This document shows, one piece after another, positions 16,797-28,114 of a stretch of DNA of 64,000 nucleotides. The position numbers and the translations under genes are program-made. The notes beneath the pieces are model-generated. The model did not search any database, was not told the DNA's origin, and saw only the letters and a list, made by a program, of their open reading frames with translations. This DNA comes from Alphaproteobacteria bacterium (lineage in GTDB: Bacteria; Pseudomonadota; Alphaproteobacteria; Rhodospirillales; WMHbin7): contig JADGAX010000005.1 of the NCBI GenBank assembly GCA_015231795.1, positions 126,154 through 190,153 on the forward strand, read 5' to 3'. Each line of letters opens with the position of its first letter. The stretch's first letter is position 1.

Positions 16797-17786
16797 TTAC
16801 CTCGTGGCGTCGGGATCGGGAGACGGTTCTTCAATCGGCGCGGTGGCGGCGTCGCGCGCTGCCTGACGGTCGGGCGACAGGAACCAGACCAATCCGCCCG
16901 GCAGCGACATCGCGGTGCCCAGCAATCCCAGCAGGATCGACAGCACCAGCGAGGCGGCGGCAGGCACGCCGATGAATGCGAAGGCGGTGACCATGGCGGT
17001 TTCACGCACGCCCCAACCGGCAATCGAGATCGGCAGCGTCATGACCAGCATGACCGGCGGCACCAGCACCAAGCAATCGATGACGCTGACGTTGATATCA
17101 AGCCCCTGGGCCAGCGCGTAAACGACCAGCGAATAGTTGATATGGCCGAAGATGGCCAGGAACATTACCGGGAAAGCGTGGACCGGTTTCAAGAAGAGCT
17201 TGCGGGTGTCCTGGGCCAATTGGGCAAGGCCGCGCACCAGACGCCACTTGTCCAGATGGCCGGGCAAACGGTCCAGCACCATGATCAGCACGATGCCCGC
17301 CACGGCGGCCAGCGACATCAGGGGGAATATCCAGCCCAATCCCTGATCGGAAATGCGAGACAGCAAGAAAGGTTGGGTCGCCACCACCAGCAGCAGCAAG
17401 GCCAGCACGGTGACGATGCGTTCCAGCATCACGCCATTGATGGCGCCGCCCAGCTTCAGGCCCGACTTGTGAGCCATCCAGATGCGCACGGCGTCCGATC
17501 CGACGGCGCCCGGCAGGACCAAGCCAAAAAAGGTGCTGATGTAGTAAAGCCTGAACATGCAGGCAACCGACAATTCCTGCGAAATGGCCCGGCTGACCGC
17601 CCGCCAGCGCAAAGCCCCCAGGACGATCTGCATAAGAAACAGGAAAGCAGCCCCCAACAGCCACAAGGCATCGACGTTCTTGGCCCTTTCCCAGGAATGG
17701 GCCAGATCGACTTTGCCTAAAAGATAGGCGACCAGCGCAGCCGACAACGCGAATTTCAGCGCGTAGATCAGGCTTTTCTTGGACAT
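16797..17786 (-). CDS. UPF0104/LPG-synthase-TM family membrane protein
   Basis: A 329-residue integral membrane protein with about eight hydrophobic segments. Family marks are LRWRAVSRAISQELSVACMF, YYISTFFGLVLPGAVGSDAVR and ISIAGWGVRETAMV ('P.p.G.G..E'). Relatives include the transmembrane half of lysyl-phosphatidylglycerol synthase and proposed lipid flippases. No soluble transferase domain is present, so flipping or lipid transport is more likely than aminoacylation. Start at 17786 (MSKKSLIYALKF). It heads the pepA-holC gene set. Confidence 0.85.
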   Translation of the reverse strand: MSKKSLIYALKFALSAALVAYLLGKVDLAHSWERAKNVDALWLLGAAFLFLMQIVLGALRWRAVSRAISQELSVACMFRLYYISTFFGLVLPGAVGSDAVRIWMAHKSGLKLGGAINGVMLERIVTVLALLLLVVATQPFLLSRISDQGLGWIFPLMSLAAVAGIVLIMVLDRLPGHLDKWRLVRGLAQLAQDTRKLFLKPVHAFPVMFLAIFGHINYSLVVYALAQGLDINVSVIDCLVLVPPVMLVMTLPISIAGWGVRETAMVTAFAFIGVPAAASLVLSILLGLLGTAMSLPGGLVWFLSPDRQAARDAATAPIEEPSPDPDATR

Positions 17787-17934
17787 TCCGGGAGCCTTGC
17801 AGCAAAAGGAGGGGGCGTTCCTTTGTTTACCCGTCTTATGTCCTGGGCGCAACCCGCCCCATAGCCAAGCAGGGCTGGTTTTTTTGCGCCGAAAGGACTA
17901 ATTTTCGCCACTTTTCTCTTACCGGGGACCATCC

Positions 17935-18807
17935 ATGACCGAGACCCAGCTTATCGACGGCAAGGCTTTCGCCGAAAAACTGCTTTCCCAGGTGGCGGCC
18001 GACGTGGCCCAGCTCAAGGAGAAGACGGGCAAAACCCCAGGCCTTGCGGTGGTGATCGTGGGCGAAGACCCGGCCAGCCAAGTGTATGTGCGCAACAAGG
18101 TCGAGAAGACCAAGGCGGTGGGCATGTCTTCAATCCACCATGTCCTGCCCGCCGAAACCAGCCAGACCGATCTTTTGGCGCTGGTCGAAAGCCTGAACCG
18201 CGACGACGGCGTCAACGGCATTCTGGTGCAGTTGCCCCTGCCCAAGCAGATCGACGAGCAGGCCGTGATCAACGCCATCTCGCCTGACAAGGATGTCGAT
18301 GGCTTTCACGTCATCAACGCCGGGCGTTTGGCCACCGGACAAGACGCGCTGGTCGCCTGCACGCCGACCGGCTGCATGATGCTGCTGAAGGATCGCCTGG
18401 GCAGCTTGGCCGGACTGGAAGCGGTGGTGATCGGACGCTCGAACATCGTGGGCAAACCGATGGCGGCTTTGTTACTGGCCGAAAGCTGCACGGTGACGAT
18501 TGCGCATTCGAAAACCAAGGATTTGCCGCAAGTCTGCCAGCGCGCCGACATTCTGGTGGCGGCCGTCGGGCGGCCGGAAATGGTGAAGGGCGACTGGATC
18601 AAGCCGGGTGCCGTGGTGATCGATGTCGGCGTCAACCGCATTCCGGCCGAGGGCGGCAAAACGAAGCTGGTGGGCGACGTCGCCACCAAAGAGGCGATGG
18701 GCGTCGCGAAGGCGATCACGCCGGTTCCGGGCGGCGTGGGTCCCATGACCATCGCCTGCCTTCTGTTCAATACGCTGAAGGCTGCGAAAATGCAGTGGAA
18801 GCAGTAG
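17935..18807 (+). CDS. folD: Bifunctional methylene-THF dehydrogenase/cyclohydrolase
   Basis: A 290-residue enzyme interconverting 5,10-methylene- and 10-formyl-tetrahydrofolate with NADP. Conserved motifs: [14 protein letters not shown] (catalytic Tyr and Lys in YVRNK), [40 protein letters not shown] and [10 protein letters not shown]. Start has GGGGACCATCC upstream. It is divergent from the flippase gene across 148 bp. Confidence 0.98.
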   Translation: MTETQLIDGKAFAEKLLSQVAADVAQLKEKTGKTPGLAVVIVGEDPASQVYVRNKVEKTKAVGMSSIHHVLPAETSQTDLLALVESLNRDDGVNGILVQLPLPKQIDEQAVINAISPDKDVDGFHVINAGRLATGQDALVACTPTGCMMLLKDRLGSLAGLEAVVIGRSNIVGKPMAALLLAESCTVTIAHSKTKDLPQVCQRADILVAAVGRPEMVKGDWIKPGAVVIDVGVNRIPAEGGKTKLVGDVATKEAMGVAKAITPVPGGVGPMTIACLLFNTLKAAKMQWKQ

Positions 18808-18813
18808 GGCTTA

Positions 18814-19683
18814 TCAGCCCGCCTTCAATTGCGCCGACATGGCGACTTGGCCTTCGGGTGTCAGCGCCCATAATTCGGCCCCGTCCGTCGTCGCCTTGCC
18901 GCGCAAGGTGAAGGCGGCGGCGTCGAACAGGGGCAACTGGGCGCGATAGGCAAAGTCGATCACCCGGGCCGCCGGATTGTTGCGCACGTATAGATCGGCC
19001 AGCAGGGTGGCGATCAAGGGTCCGTGCACGACCAGACCGGGATAGCCTTCGTGCTGGGTGCAAAAATCGCGGTCGTAATGAATGCGATGCGCGTTGTAGG
19101 TCAGCGCCGAATAACGAAACAGCATCACCGGGTCCGGCTTGACTGCGCGCTCCCAATCCGCCTCGCGCGAGGGCGGCGCGTGCAAGGTGACGGTTTTGGC
19201 GGCAGCCGCGCCAGGGGCGGCGCGGTACACCAGATCCTGGCGCTCCTGGATGGCAAGGCCCTTGCTGTCTTCATAGCGATGTTCGACCGTCACGAAAACC
19301 AGCGGGCCCGAACGGCCCTGCTTGGACTCGACGCTTGCGATTTTCGACGAGCGGCGAAATATCGTGCCGAAACGTACCGGATGCAGGAAGGAAAGCTGGC
19401 CGCCCGCCCACATGCGCCGGGGCAGGTCGATGGGCGGCAAGAATCCACCCCGCTTTTCATGGCCATCTTGATCGAGCTGGGCTTGAGGCGTGCGGGCCAG
19501 GGCGTAGAACCAATGAGCCAGCGGCGGCAGCGTGCCGGACGCCCAGGGGGTTGTTTCGTAATCGAGCAGGGCGGCCAGCGCCATCACCGGCCCCGACGTG
19601 ACCAGATCCACGGCTTCTTCCCTGCGTCCGACCCATTCCTGGTGGTCGGGAGCGGCGGCGCGGTCAGCCAGAGCAGCGTCCAT
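18814..19683 (-). CDS. MaoC-like / mesaconyl-C4-CoA hydratase family protein
   Basis: A 289-residue double-hotdog hydratase. The N-terminal half (WVGRREEAVDLVTSGPVMAL...PPLAHWFYAL...PPIDLPRRMWAGGQ) is the FAS1-like dehydratase segment. The C-terminal half has MLFRYSALTYNAHRIHYDRD, followed by YPGLVVHGPL, where the Asn-His pair marks the hydratase active site. Homologues include mesaconyl-C4-CoA (3-methylfumaryl-CoA) hydratase and HTD2. The exact CoA substrate cannot be decided here. It is convergent with folD, 6 bp apart. Confidence 0.85.
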   Translation of the reverse strand: MDAALADRAAAPDHQEWVGRREEAVDLVTSGPVMALAALLDYETTPWASGTLPPLAHWFYALARTPQAQLDQDGHEKRGGFLPPIDLPRRMWAGGQLSFLHPVRFGTIFRRSSKIASVESKQGRSGPLVFVTVEHRYEDSKGLAIQERQDLVYRAAPGAAAAKTVTLHAPPSREADWERAVKPDPVMLFRYSALTYNAHRIHYDRDFCTQHEGYPGLVVHGPLIATLLADLYVRNNPAARVIDFAYRAQLPLFDAAAFTLRGKATTDGAELWALTPEGQVAMSAQLKAG

Positions 19684-19812
19684 GCCCCTGAATCCTATAT
19701 CGTTTACTCCAATCGTAATAACCGTTTACGTCCCATCATGTCAAGACGTGTCTAAGATTCATCATTATCTATTGATAATGCTATAATTATTAGAGTTCAA
19801 CAATTTAAGACT

Positions 19813-20217
19813 TTACCGGGGAGCGCCAGTCAGCAAGGGGCGCATTTTCATGTCCGATTTCAAGACATGGCTGACGATCCAATCATGCAGGAATTTGCTG
19901 GCCACTTCGATTGAAATGCGGGGCTGGCTGGCGTCGTTCAGGGTCCTGTTGAAATTTTCCAGGCGGCTGACCAGTTCGCGATGCTCCTGGCGGTGGCCCG
20001 AGGCCCCCGGCATACAAATCGCGGCCTGCAACTTTTCTTCGCGTTCGAAATGCTGGGCCGTGTATTCCATCAGCCCCTGAAAGGCGACCTTCAATTCGAA
20101 CAGATTGTGCTTGGCGATGGCTCCCTCGTACAGATTCACCAAAAGAAACAGTTTCTTATGGTCCTCGTCGATCATCTCGTTGCCGACCGACATGGCGTCC
20201 CGCCAATGAATGGGCAT
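19813..20217 (-). CDS. Bacteriohemerythrin
   Basis: A 134-residue hemerythrin with the di-iron ligands in order: H in DEDHKKLF, H and E in QHFEREEK, H..H in SGHRQEHREL, and H and D in LHDWIVSHVLKSD. Bacteriohemerythrins bind oxygen reversibly and are common in microaerophilic, motile spirilla. It is divergent from a STAS gene and chemoreceptor, which suits a role in oxygen-linked behaviour, though that link is inferred. Confidence 0.94.
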   Translation of the reverse strand: MPIHWRDAMSVGNEMIDEDHKKLFLLVNLYEGAIAKHNLFELKVAFQGLMEYTAQHFEREEKLQAAICMPGASGHRQEHRELVSRLENFNRTLNDASQPRISIEVASKFLHDWIVSHVLKSDMKMRPLLTGAPR

Positions 20218-20331
20218 GCGTAAATCCTTTCTCTTTTATCCAATACTTACCTCCCCCCCCTGGCTTGGCAACCCCTGGGGTGGATTTATCTTGCGATCAT
20301 ATTTCACCTCGCTGATTTGTATTAAATAAGT

Positions 20332-20361
20332 TTGACCAACATCAAGGTGAGTGCCTATTCT
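20332..20361 (+). promoter_or_regulatory. Putative promoter of the STAS-chemoreceptor pair
   Basis: TTGACC (20332-20337) and TATTCT (20356-20361) with an 18-bp spacer, about 45 bp before the STAS start codon. A moderate match to sigma-70 consensus. Confidence 0.4.
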
Positions 20362-20413
20362 GCTCGCAATCTGACTTGTGGATGGCGCCAATTGGCGGCG
20401 CCGAGGGGTTGTT

Positions 20414-20716
20414 ATGGAATGCACGTCTCAAGCCATCGGCGGCGATCTGATCTTCACGCTTTCCGGCCGTATGACCTTTAAGGACCACAAGCAATTCAGA
20501 ACCGTCCTGCAGGACGTGACCAAGAATGTCTACCAGCGCGCCATCTTCGACCTGAACCGGCTGGAATTCATCGACAGCTTCGGCGTCGGCATGCTCCTGA
20601 TCGTCAAGGACGCCGCCGAGGCCAGAAGCAAAAGCGTGGTGCTGCGAAAGCCCCAGGGCCAGGTTGAACATATGGTGCAGATCGCCAAGCTGGCCAAAAT
20701 TTTCACGATGGAATGA
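20414..20716 (+). CDS. STAS-domain anti-sigma-factor-antagonist-like protein
   Basis: A 100-residue STAS domain. The phosphorylatable serine lies in RLEFIDSFGVGMLL (Ser55), the position used in SpoIIAA and RsbV. I chose the ATG at 20414 (MECTSQAIGG), with GAGGGG upstream, over an upstream start 36 bp earlier. The chemoreceptor gene starts 32 bp after it, so it may be part of a switch controlling or reporting on that receptor. Confidence 0.88.
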   Translation: MECTSQAIGGDLIFTLSGRMTFKDHKQFRTVLQDVTKNVYQRAIFDLNRLEFIDSFGVGMLLIVKDAAEARSKSVVLRKPQGQVEHMVQIAKLAKIFTME

Positions 20717-20748
20717 CAGCTTAAGAAACGCTGCTTGAGGAGGTTTTC

Positions 20749-22122
20749 ATGGCGCTGTTCGCTCAAAAGGGAGCGTTGCCCACCCAACAATCGTCACCGA
20801 CCCAACAGCAAGGCGAAAGCGCCGTGGACGGCGCCATTGCCGCCATCGACAACCTGATCAAGGGCGCCTACCAGTCGGTGCCCAACGCCGAGGACCGGTT
20901 GCTGTCCAAGCTGGTCGAGTTGGCGGGTGTCTTGGAAGGGCGCGGCCTGAAATCCTTGAAGCAGACGGTCGGCATGTCGGTGCTGATGAACGAAGTTGTG
21001 ATGCGCGCCGTGGAAACCATGCGCAGCGTGCGCGAGATGACCAACCGCACCACCGCCATTTCCGCTTCGACCGAGGAACTGGTTACCGCCGTGCAGGCGA
21101 TCAGCCGCACGTCGGAGCTGGCCGCCACCAATGCCGAAAGCGTGCAAACCATCACCATCGAAGGGGCGAAAGAGGCCGAGCACGCCGTTTCATCCGTGCG
21201 CGCCATCGTCGAGACTGTGCAAAAGGCGTCGGTGGGCGTTTCGCGCTTGGCCGAGGCCTCGGGACGCATCAGTTCCATCGTCGACCAAATCGACCACATC
21301 GCCAGGCAAACCAACATCCTGGCCCTGAACGCCACCATCGAGGCGGCCCGGGCGGGCGAAGCAGGCAAGGGGTTCGCCGTCGTGGCCCATGAAGTGAAGA
21401 CGTTGGCCAACCAGACGACCAGCGCCACCCACGACATAAGGAAGCGCATCGCCAGCCTGAACGAGGAAACCGACAGCATTCTTTCGGCCATGAACGAAGG
21501 GACCGGGCGCGTCGAGGAAGGCGAGCGGGTGGTGCTGGCCACCGTCGGCAAGATGCAAGAGGCCGAACGCGAGATCAAGGACGTGACCGCCCTGATGCAA
21601 GACATTTCCAACCATCTGGTGCAGCAGCGTTCGGCGGCGGGCGAGATCGCGCAAAGTCTGGAAGGCATCGCCGAGACGTCGAGCAAGGATTCGGAAGCAA
21701 TCAGCGCACTGCTGGACGTGTCGGAAAAGGGCGGCGTGCTGTTGACGGAAATGCTGGTCGATCTGGCGGCGCTGGAGATCCGCAACAAGGTGGCGCATCT
21801 GGCCAAGTCCGACCATATGATCTGGCGCAGGCGGCTGGCCGAAATGCTGGTGGGGCGCACCAAGCTCAACCCCAACGAACTGGCCGACCATCATTCCTGC
21901 CGTCTGGGCAAATGGTACGACGCCGTCACCGACGACCGTTTCAAGAACCACCCCGCCTTCAAGGCCATCGTCGCCCCGCACGCCGAAGTCCATAAATACG
22001 GCATCGAGGCGGCCAGGCTGTTCAATGACGGCAATTTCGAAGCCGCCGTCGACACGATCGCGAAGATCGAGAAGCCGTCGCAGGAAGTGCAGCGTCTGCT
22101 TGACGAATTGACGCAGCTATAG
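20749..22122 (+). CDS. Soluble methyl-accepting chemotaxis protein with C-terminal CZB domain
   Basis: A 457-residue chemoreceptor without membrane segments. The signalling hairpin includes [20 protein letters not shown] followed by [20 protein letters not shown], the conserved CheA/CheW-contact tip. The C-terminal ~120 residues carry a zinc-binding CZB domain: [37 protein letters not shown], with the His-Cys-His-His ligand pattern. CZB receptors respond to zinc or hypochlorous acid in characterised cases. Cytoplasmic location is inferred. GAGG precedes the ATG. Confidence 0.95.
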   Translation: MALFAQKGALPTQQSSPTQQQGESAVDGAIAAIDNLIKGAYQSVPNAEDRLLSKLVELAGVLEGRGLKSLKQTVGMSVLMNEVVMRAVETMRSVREMTNRTTAISASTEELVTAVQAISRTSELAATNAESVQTITIEGAKEAEHAVSSVRAIVETVQKASVGVSRLAEASGRISSIVDQIDHIARQTNILALNATIEAARAGEAGKGFAVVAHEVKTLANQTTSATHDIRKRIASLNEETDSILSAMNEGTGRVEEGERVVLATVGKMQEAEREIKDVTALMQDISNHLVQQRSAAGEIAQSLEGIAETSSKDSEAISALLDVSEKGGVLLTEMLVDLAALEIRNKVAHLAKSDHMIWRRRLAEMLVGRTKLNPNELADHHSCRLGKWYDAVTDDRFKNHPAFKAIVAPHAEVHKYGIEAARLFNDGNFEAAVDTIAKIEKPSQEVQRLLDELTQL

Positions 22123-22175
22123 TTTTTCTTGCAAGCAGGCAAGGGGCGAGATTACGCCCCTCGAGTCCTGCAAGC

Positions 22176-22453
22176 CTAATCGCGCGCCTTCTTGGCAAGG
22201 CGCTCGAACAGTTCCGGGGTCAGCCGCCCGTCCTCCTTGACGCCGCTGTCCTTCTGGAAGCGGCGAATGGCGTCGCGGGTCTTGGCCCCCAGCCGTCCAT
22301 CGGCCTCGCTGGGCGCCATATACCCGGTTTTGGCCAGCATCTCTTGGACGGTCTGCACGAACTGACGGTTCTCGCCGGCGGGCGACGTCGCTTGCGCCCA
22401 AACGGGCGCAGAGGCAAGAAGGATCGCCAGGGCCAGAACAGCGGGCTTGAGCC

Positions 22454-22460
<7 letters not shown>
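22176..22460 (-). CDS. Secreted peptidoglycan-binding domain protein
   Basis: A 94-residue protein: signal peptide (LKPAVLALAILLASAPVWAQA) and one PG_binding_1 domain (VQTVQEMLAKTGYMAPSEAD, GRLGAKTRDAIRRFQKDSG). No enzymatic domain is attached. Its start overlaps the end of the aminotransferase gene by 7 bp, so it is co-transcribed with it. Confidence 0.88.
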
Positions 22461-24185
<1,725 letters not shown>

Positions 24186-24266
24186 CGTCCTGCCTTGTCC
24201 TGGGCCGAAACGCCAGGCCCGTCCGTTCACCTCATCCGTTAACCCCATCCCAACAGGAAGACAGAC

Positions 24267-25673
24267 ATGTCCGCAAAGAAAGTTCTGGAGATGATCAAGG
24301 AAAAAGACGTCAAGTACGTCGATTTCCGCTTCACCGACCCCCGCGGCAAGTGGCAGCACACCGCCCAGCACGTCAACACCGTCGACGAAGCCATGCTGAC
24401 CGAAGGCATCATGTTCGATGGTTCCTCGATCGCCGGCTGGAAGTCGATCAACGAGTCCGACATGATCCTGATGCCTGATTGCAGCACGGCCGTCATGGAC
24501 CCGTTCGCCGCCCAGCCGCACCTGATCATTTTCTGCGACATCGTGGAACCCGCCACCGGCCAGCTTTATGACCGCGATCCGCGTTCGATCGCCAAGCGCG
24601 CCGAGGCTTATGTCAAGTCGTCGGGCGTCGGCGACACCGTCTATTTCGGCCCCGAAGCCGAATTCTTCGTCTTCGACGATGTGCGCTTCGGCTCGGGCAT
24701 CAACCATGCCTTCTATCATCTCGAGTCAGACGAAGGCTCGTGGTCGTCGGGCAAGGAATTCGCCGAAGGCAACTGGGGCCACCGCCCCGGCGTCAAGGGC
24801 GGCTACTTCCCCGTCGCTCCCGTTGACAGCCATGTCGACCTGCGCGCCGAGATGCTGACCGTCATGGGTGAGATGGGCCTGGAAATCGAAAAGCACCATC
24901 ACGAAGTGGCGAGCTGCCAGGACGAGTTGGGCTGCAAGTTCGGCCCCATGCTCCAGCAGGCCGATTTCATGCAGATCTACAAGTACGTCGTCCATAACGT
25001 GGCCCATAGCTACGGCAAGACGGCGACCTTCATGCCCAAGCCCCTGTTCGGCGACAACGGTTCGGGCATGCATTGCCATCAGTCAATCTGGAAGGACGGC
25101 AAGCCGCTGTTCGCCGGTTCGGGCTATGCCGATCTGTCGGAAAAGGCGCTGTACTATATCGGCGGCATCATCAAGCACGCCAAGGCCATCAACGCCTTCA
25201 CCAACCCGCTGACCAACAGCTACAAGCGCCTGATCCCCGGCTTCGAAGCCCCGGTGCTGCTGGCCTATTCGGCCCGCAACCGTTCGGCTTCTTGCCGCAT
25301 CCCCTACGCCACCAACCCCAAGGCCAAGCGCGTTGAAGTTCGCTTCCCCGATCCGGGTGCGAACCCCTATCTCGCTTTCTCGGCCATGCTGATGGCGGGC
25401 CTGGATGGCATCGAGAACAAGATCCACCCCGGCGATCCGATGGACAAGAACCTGTACGACCTGCCGCCCGAGGAACTGAAGAACGTTCCCACGGTTTGCG
25501 GCAGCTTGCGCGAGGCCCTGGAAGCCCTGCGCGCCGACCACGCCTTCCTGACCAAGGGCGAAGTGTTCTCGGCCGACTTCATCGAGAGCTATATCGAGCT
25601 TAAGTACGAGGAAGTCTACAAGTTCGAGCACACCCCGCATCCGGTCGAATTCCAGATGTACTACTCGGTCTGA
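24267..25673 (+). CDS. glnA: Glutamine synthetase type I
   Basis: A 468-residue enzyme assimilating ammonia into glutamate. Motifs: [17 protein letters not shown] (beta-grasp), [29 protein letters not shown] and NRSASCRIP. The adenylylation site Tyr lies in [12 protein letters not shown] near residue 397, so activity should be controlled by GlnE. Gene ends in a strong terminator. Confidence 0.98.
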   Translation: MSAKKVLEMIKEKDVKYVDFRFTDPRGKWQHTAQHVNTVDEAMLTEGIMFDGSSIAGWKSINESDMILMPDCSTAVMDPFAAQPHLIIFCDIVEPATGQLYDRDPRSIAKRAEAYVKSSGVGDTVYFGPEAEFFVFDDVRFGSGINHAFYHLESDEGSWSSGKEFAEGNWGHRPGVKGGYFPVAPVDSHVDLRAEMLTVMGEMGLEIEKHHHEVASCQDELGCKFGPMLQQADFMQIYKYVVHNVAHSYGKTATFMPKPLFGDNGSGMHCHQSIWKDGKPLFAGSGYADLSEKALYYIGGIIKHAKAINAFTNPLTNSYKRLIPGFEAPVLLAYSARNRSASCRIPYATNPKAKRVEVRFPDPGANPYLAFSAMLMAGLDGIENKIHPGDPMDKNLYDLPPEELKNVPTVCGSLREALEALRADHAFLTKGEVFSADFIESYIELKYEEVYKFEHTPHPVEFQMYYSV

Positions 25674-25706
25674 TTTTCTTCGGATCGCGTATCGGAAAAA
25701 TGCGAA

Positions 25707-25730
25707 CCCCCGGCGAAAGCCGGGGGTTTT
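25707..25730 (+). terminator. Terminator of glnB-glnA
   Basis: An 8-bp GC stem with a GAAA tetraloop (25707-25714 and 25719-25726) followed by TTTT, 34 bp after the glnA stop. Confidence 0.9.
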
Positions 25731-25801
25731 GCTTTGGGGGGATTTGAACGGAATGGCAATCATTGCCAAAATCTGCCATAATGCCCAAAACGGAGGCCCT
25801 C

Positions 25802-26035
25802 ATGGCGACGATGAACGTATCCCTGCCCGACCCCATGCGCGACTGGGTGGAAACCCAAGTTAAAGGCGGTGTTTATGCAAATGCCAGCGACTATATCCGC
25901 GACCTCATCCGCCACGACCAGCGGCGCCATCAGGAATTGAAGGCCGCGATTGCCGAAGGTTTGCAGAGCGGGCGCAGCCCCAAGAAAGCGGGCGATGTGA
26001 TGAAGGCCGCCAAGACGCGGTTGAAGCATGGGTGA
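25802..26035 (+). CDS. ParD-like antitoxin
   Basis: A 77-residue antitoxin. MNVSLPDPMRDWVETQVKGG then YANASDYIRDLIRHDQRR is the standard ParD ribbon-helix-helix, and the C-terminal helix continues with LKAAIAEGLQSG. The ATG at 25802 follows GGAGG. It overlaps the toxin gene by 8 bp. Confidence 0.9.
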   Translation: MATMNVSLPDPMRDWVETQVKGGVYANASDYIRDLIRHDQRRHQELKAAIAEGLQSGRSPKKAGDVMKAAKTRLKHG

Positions 26036-26330
26036 GTATGTTCTTTCCAACAAGGCCGCCGATGACCTTGATGGAATCTACGTCTATTCCTTCCAGGCCT
26101 TTGGCGAAGTCCAGGCCGACGCCTATTTCAATTCCTTAAGCGATTGCCTGCAAAGCCTGGCTGACAATCCCAGCCTGGGCCACGCTGTGCCTGACCTACA
26201 CGAAGGACTTCATTGCCACCACCATGCCCGGCACTTGGTTTTCTATCTGACAGAACTTGGCGGCGTATTCATCGTACGCATCCTGCATGATGCGATGGAC
26301 GCCAAGCGGCATATAGCGAATGAGGGGTAG
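26028..26330 (+). CDS. ParE-like toxin
   Basis: A 100-residue ParE/RelE-fold toxin: YVLSNKAADDLDGIYVYSFQ at the N-terminus, then LADNPSLGHAVPDL, HHHARHLVFYLTEL and IVRILHDAMDAKRHI ('i.rILH..md...hl'). This ending is typical of ParE gyrase poisons. It is not closely similar to the other ParE in this window (3145-3447). A terminator hairpin follows. Confidence 0.9.
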   Translation: MGEYVLSNKAADDLDGIYVYSFQAFGEVQADAYFNSLSDCLQSLADNPSLGHAVPDLHEGLHCHHHARHLVFYLTELGGVFIVRILHDAMDAKRHIANEG

Positions 26331-26342
26331 TGCAAATGCAAG

Positions 26343-26365
26343 CCCCGCACATCGGCGGGGGTTTT
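26343..26365 (+). terminator. Terminator of the second ParDE pair
   Basis: CCCCGC and GCGGGG (26343-26348, 26355-26360) with a 6-nt loop, followed by GTTTT. Confidence 0.7.
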
Positions 26366-26394
26366 GCTTCGGGGGGGGACGCCATCTACGTTTT

Positions 26395-26424
26395 CGTCAT
26401 TGCCGGGCTTGACCCGGCAATCCA
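26395..26424. repeat. Dispersed palindromic repeat, copy 6
   Basis: TTGCCGGG-cttga-CCCGGCAA version of the family, immediately followed by copy 7 in inverted orientation. Confidence 0.8.
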
Positions 26425-26454
26425 TGGATGCCCGGATCAAGTCCGGGCATGACG
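26425..26454. repeat. Dispersed palindromic repeat, copy 7
   Basis: Inverted relative to copy 6 and joined to it without a gap (TGGATGCCCGGA-tcaag-TCCGGGCATGACG). The pair resembles the paired REP/BIME layout of enterobacteria. Confidence 0.8.
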
Positions 26455-26527
26455 TAATCTTTGAATGTTGGCAGTCAGGCGGACGTGCCGCTATAGTTGT
26501 ACGGCTTGCAATCGCCCTGGAATTCCC

Positions 26528-27373
26528 ATGAACGACACGCCACCCCTCGGTCAACTCTATGGTCACGTCTATCTCAAACGCGGCCAGCCGACAAATGACA
26601 ACCCAAAAATTCGGAGGCGAATGTACGTTCTATTTGCTGAATTAGGCCTGCGCGAGATCAATAACATTTCTACTCGCTTGCAAGGCAAACTTGGCCTGCG
26701 TCTTCCGAGCTACCCAAGAGCGTTTGGCGGGTACAATTATGACGCATTTTTTGAATCTTTAGAACTCGTCGACTTGCTGAACTTAGTTACTATCGTTGCA
26801 AATCAGATTTTGGAATCAGGTGGGAATAAGAGGGTTCACGCAAAGTGGATTAAAGAGATTGGCAGCATCTTTCAGGAAGAAAACGTCGGCTATATCGTCG
26901 ATGACCAAGGCGGCGTTCACCCTGCCGTCGACGCGGAATTCGAACACAACAAGGCTTCAACAATCAAAGGACTTGGCAGCAGCCGCTACAACGGCGTGTT
27001 GACCGAGTTCGAAAAGGCCTATGCCGAACTTGACAAAATTCCGCCAGATGGCAAAAACGCCATGCGCTCGGCATTCGAAGCGGTCGAGATTCTTTTCAAG
27101 CTGATGTTTCCGGCGCAGCGGTTAGGCGGCGCAGAAATCAAGCAGCATCTTGAACCTGTCGTGAAAGCCCAATTGTCTGCCGACAAAACCGCCTCGCATG
27201 CGACCATAAAAATGCTGGCCGGTTTTTCCGATTGGGTGGACGGGGTTCACTACTATCGTCACGGCCAGGGCGAGGAAGAGCCTGTACAACCGCCTCTTTC
27301 GCTTGCCGTTCTGACCGTCAGCACTGCCGCTTCCTATCTGCGCTGGCTGGCGGAACTGGACCAATCCCCATGA
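26528..27373 (+). CDS. Hypothetical protein, possibly of abortive-infection type
   Basis: A 281-residue, mostly helical protein without signal peptide or membrane segment. I do not recognise a family with certainty. The C-terminal part (MRSAFEAVEILFKLMFP then HYYRHGQGEEEPVQPPLSLA...SYLRWLAEL) resembles the helical C-terminal domains of some phage-defence (Abi/HEPN-like) proteins, with an R-H pair after a helix. Codon use is more AT-rich than the core genes. Its setting, next to a ParDE module and paired palindromic repeats, fits an acquired defence or addiction gene. ATG at 26528 was chosen over an upstream in-frame start inside the repeat-adjacent DNA. Confidence 0.6.
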   Translation: MNDTPPLGQLYGHVYLKRGQPTNDNPKIRRRMYVLFAELGLREINNISTRLQGKLGLRLPSYPRAFGGYNYDAFFESLELVDLLNLVTIVANQILESGGNKRVHAKWIKEIGSIFQEENVGYIVDDQGGVHPAVDAEFEHNKASTIKGLGSSRYNGVLTEFEKAYAELDKIPPDGKNAMRSAFEAVEILFKLMFPAQRLGGAEIKQHLEPVVKAQLSADKTASHATIKMLAGFSDWVDGVHYYRHGQGEEEPVQPPLSLAVLTVSTAASYLRWLAELDQSP

Positions 27374-27546
27374 CACAGCAAGAAGCGCCAAGACCAAAAT
27401 ACCCGCCACGCCAAGGCTGGGACGCGGCTTTTGCCGCAGCAGAAAACGAGTGTCTGATTCCCACGCCTGAGTCCGAGTGGGATGAGAAGGAATGGACTTG
27501 GCCGCCCGCCCCTACTTCCGAGAAATCCCCCTACGCCACCCAATAG
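27370..27546 (+). CDS. Small protein resembling the tail of a MazE/AbrB-type antitoxin
   Basis: A 58-residue protein. PKYPPRQGWDAAFAAAENEC and EWDEKEWTWPP resemble the toxin-wrapping tail of AbrB/MazE antitoxins ('PR.GW.eAf......L.......eWDe.eWeW'), but the DNA-binding domain is missing. Its ATG overlaps the stop of the 281-residue gene (ATGA), so the two are coupled. It could be an inhibitor of that upstream protein; that is inference. Confidence 0.55.
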   Translation: MTQQEAPRPKYPPRQGWDAAFAAAENECLIPTPESEWDEKEWTWPPAPTSEKSPYATQ

Positions 27547-28067
27547 GGCATGTTCCGGCGCTTTTCTTCGGGCAGATGGCGCTCCAGCGCCAGATGCACA
27601 TCGTCTTCGTTGGCCCTCACGACATTGCTGGCGATCGCCATCACATTCTGGTCCGCAGCACCCAGCAGCCTAGCCAGCAGGGTCGGCCTGACGGGCAAGG
27701 CGGGATCGACATAGACATTGAACGATGTCGTGTGCTTGTTCTTCGACTTGACCACGGCGATCACCTTGTCCCAGGGAATCGTATCGTCGCTGGCAACCGC
27801 GTAGTAAAGCCCTTCATCGCCGATGCGCAGGATAACGGGCTTGACCAGCGCCACCCAGATGATGCGCACATAGGGCAGCGCCAGCAAAGTGAAGAACAAG
27901 CCGAAGACAAGGCCAATCACGCCCACAAACGCCGCCTCGGTATCTGGCAGGAATTTCGCCGCAAAAATGAATCCGCCGCCCGCAAAGAAAGCGCTGACAG
28001 CGAAAGACAGCAGACCCGCGGTCCAATTGAATCCGGAAACCAGCTCCGGCGGCTTCTCTTCACCCAT
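27531..28067 (-). CDS. Two-TM membrane protein with PH-like C-terminal domain
   Basis: A 178-residue protein. Two hydrophobic segments (about residues 15-38 and 43-75) precede a compact domain beginning VILRIGDEGLYYAVASDDTI and PWDKVIAVV, the pattern of bacterial PH-like membrane domains (STM3941/YcxB type). Function unknown. It is convergent with, and overlaps by 16 bp, the small coupled gene on the plus strand. Confidence 0.7.
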   Translation of the reverse strand: MGEEKPPELVSGFNWTAGLLSFAVSAFFAGGGFIFAAKFLPDTEAAFVGVIGLVFGLFFTLLALPYVRIIWVALVKPVILRIGDEGLYYAVASDDTIPWDKVIAVVKSKNKHTTSFNVYVDPALPVRPTLLARLLGAADQNVMAIASNVVRANEDDVHLALERHLPEEKRRNMPYWVA

Positions 28068-28114
28068 GCGCCTCTGTCGCCTCTTTGCTCGCCGTCAATT
28101 CAAACGCACCGGCA

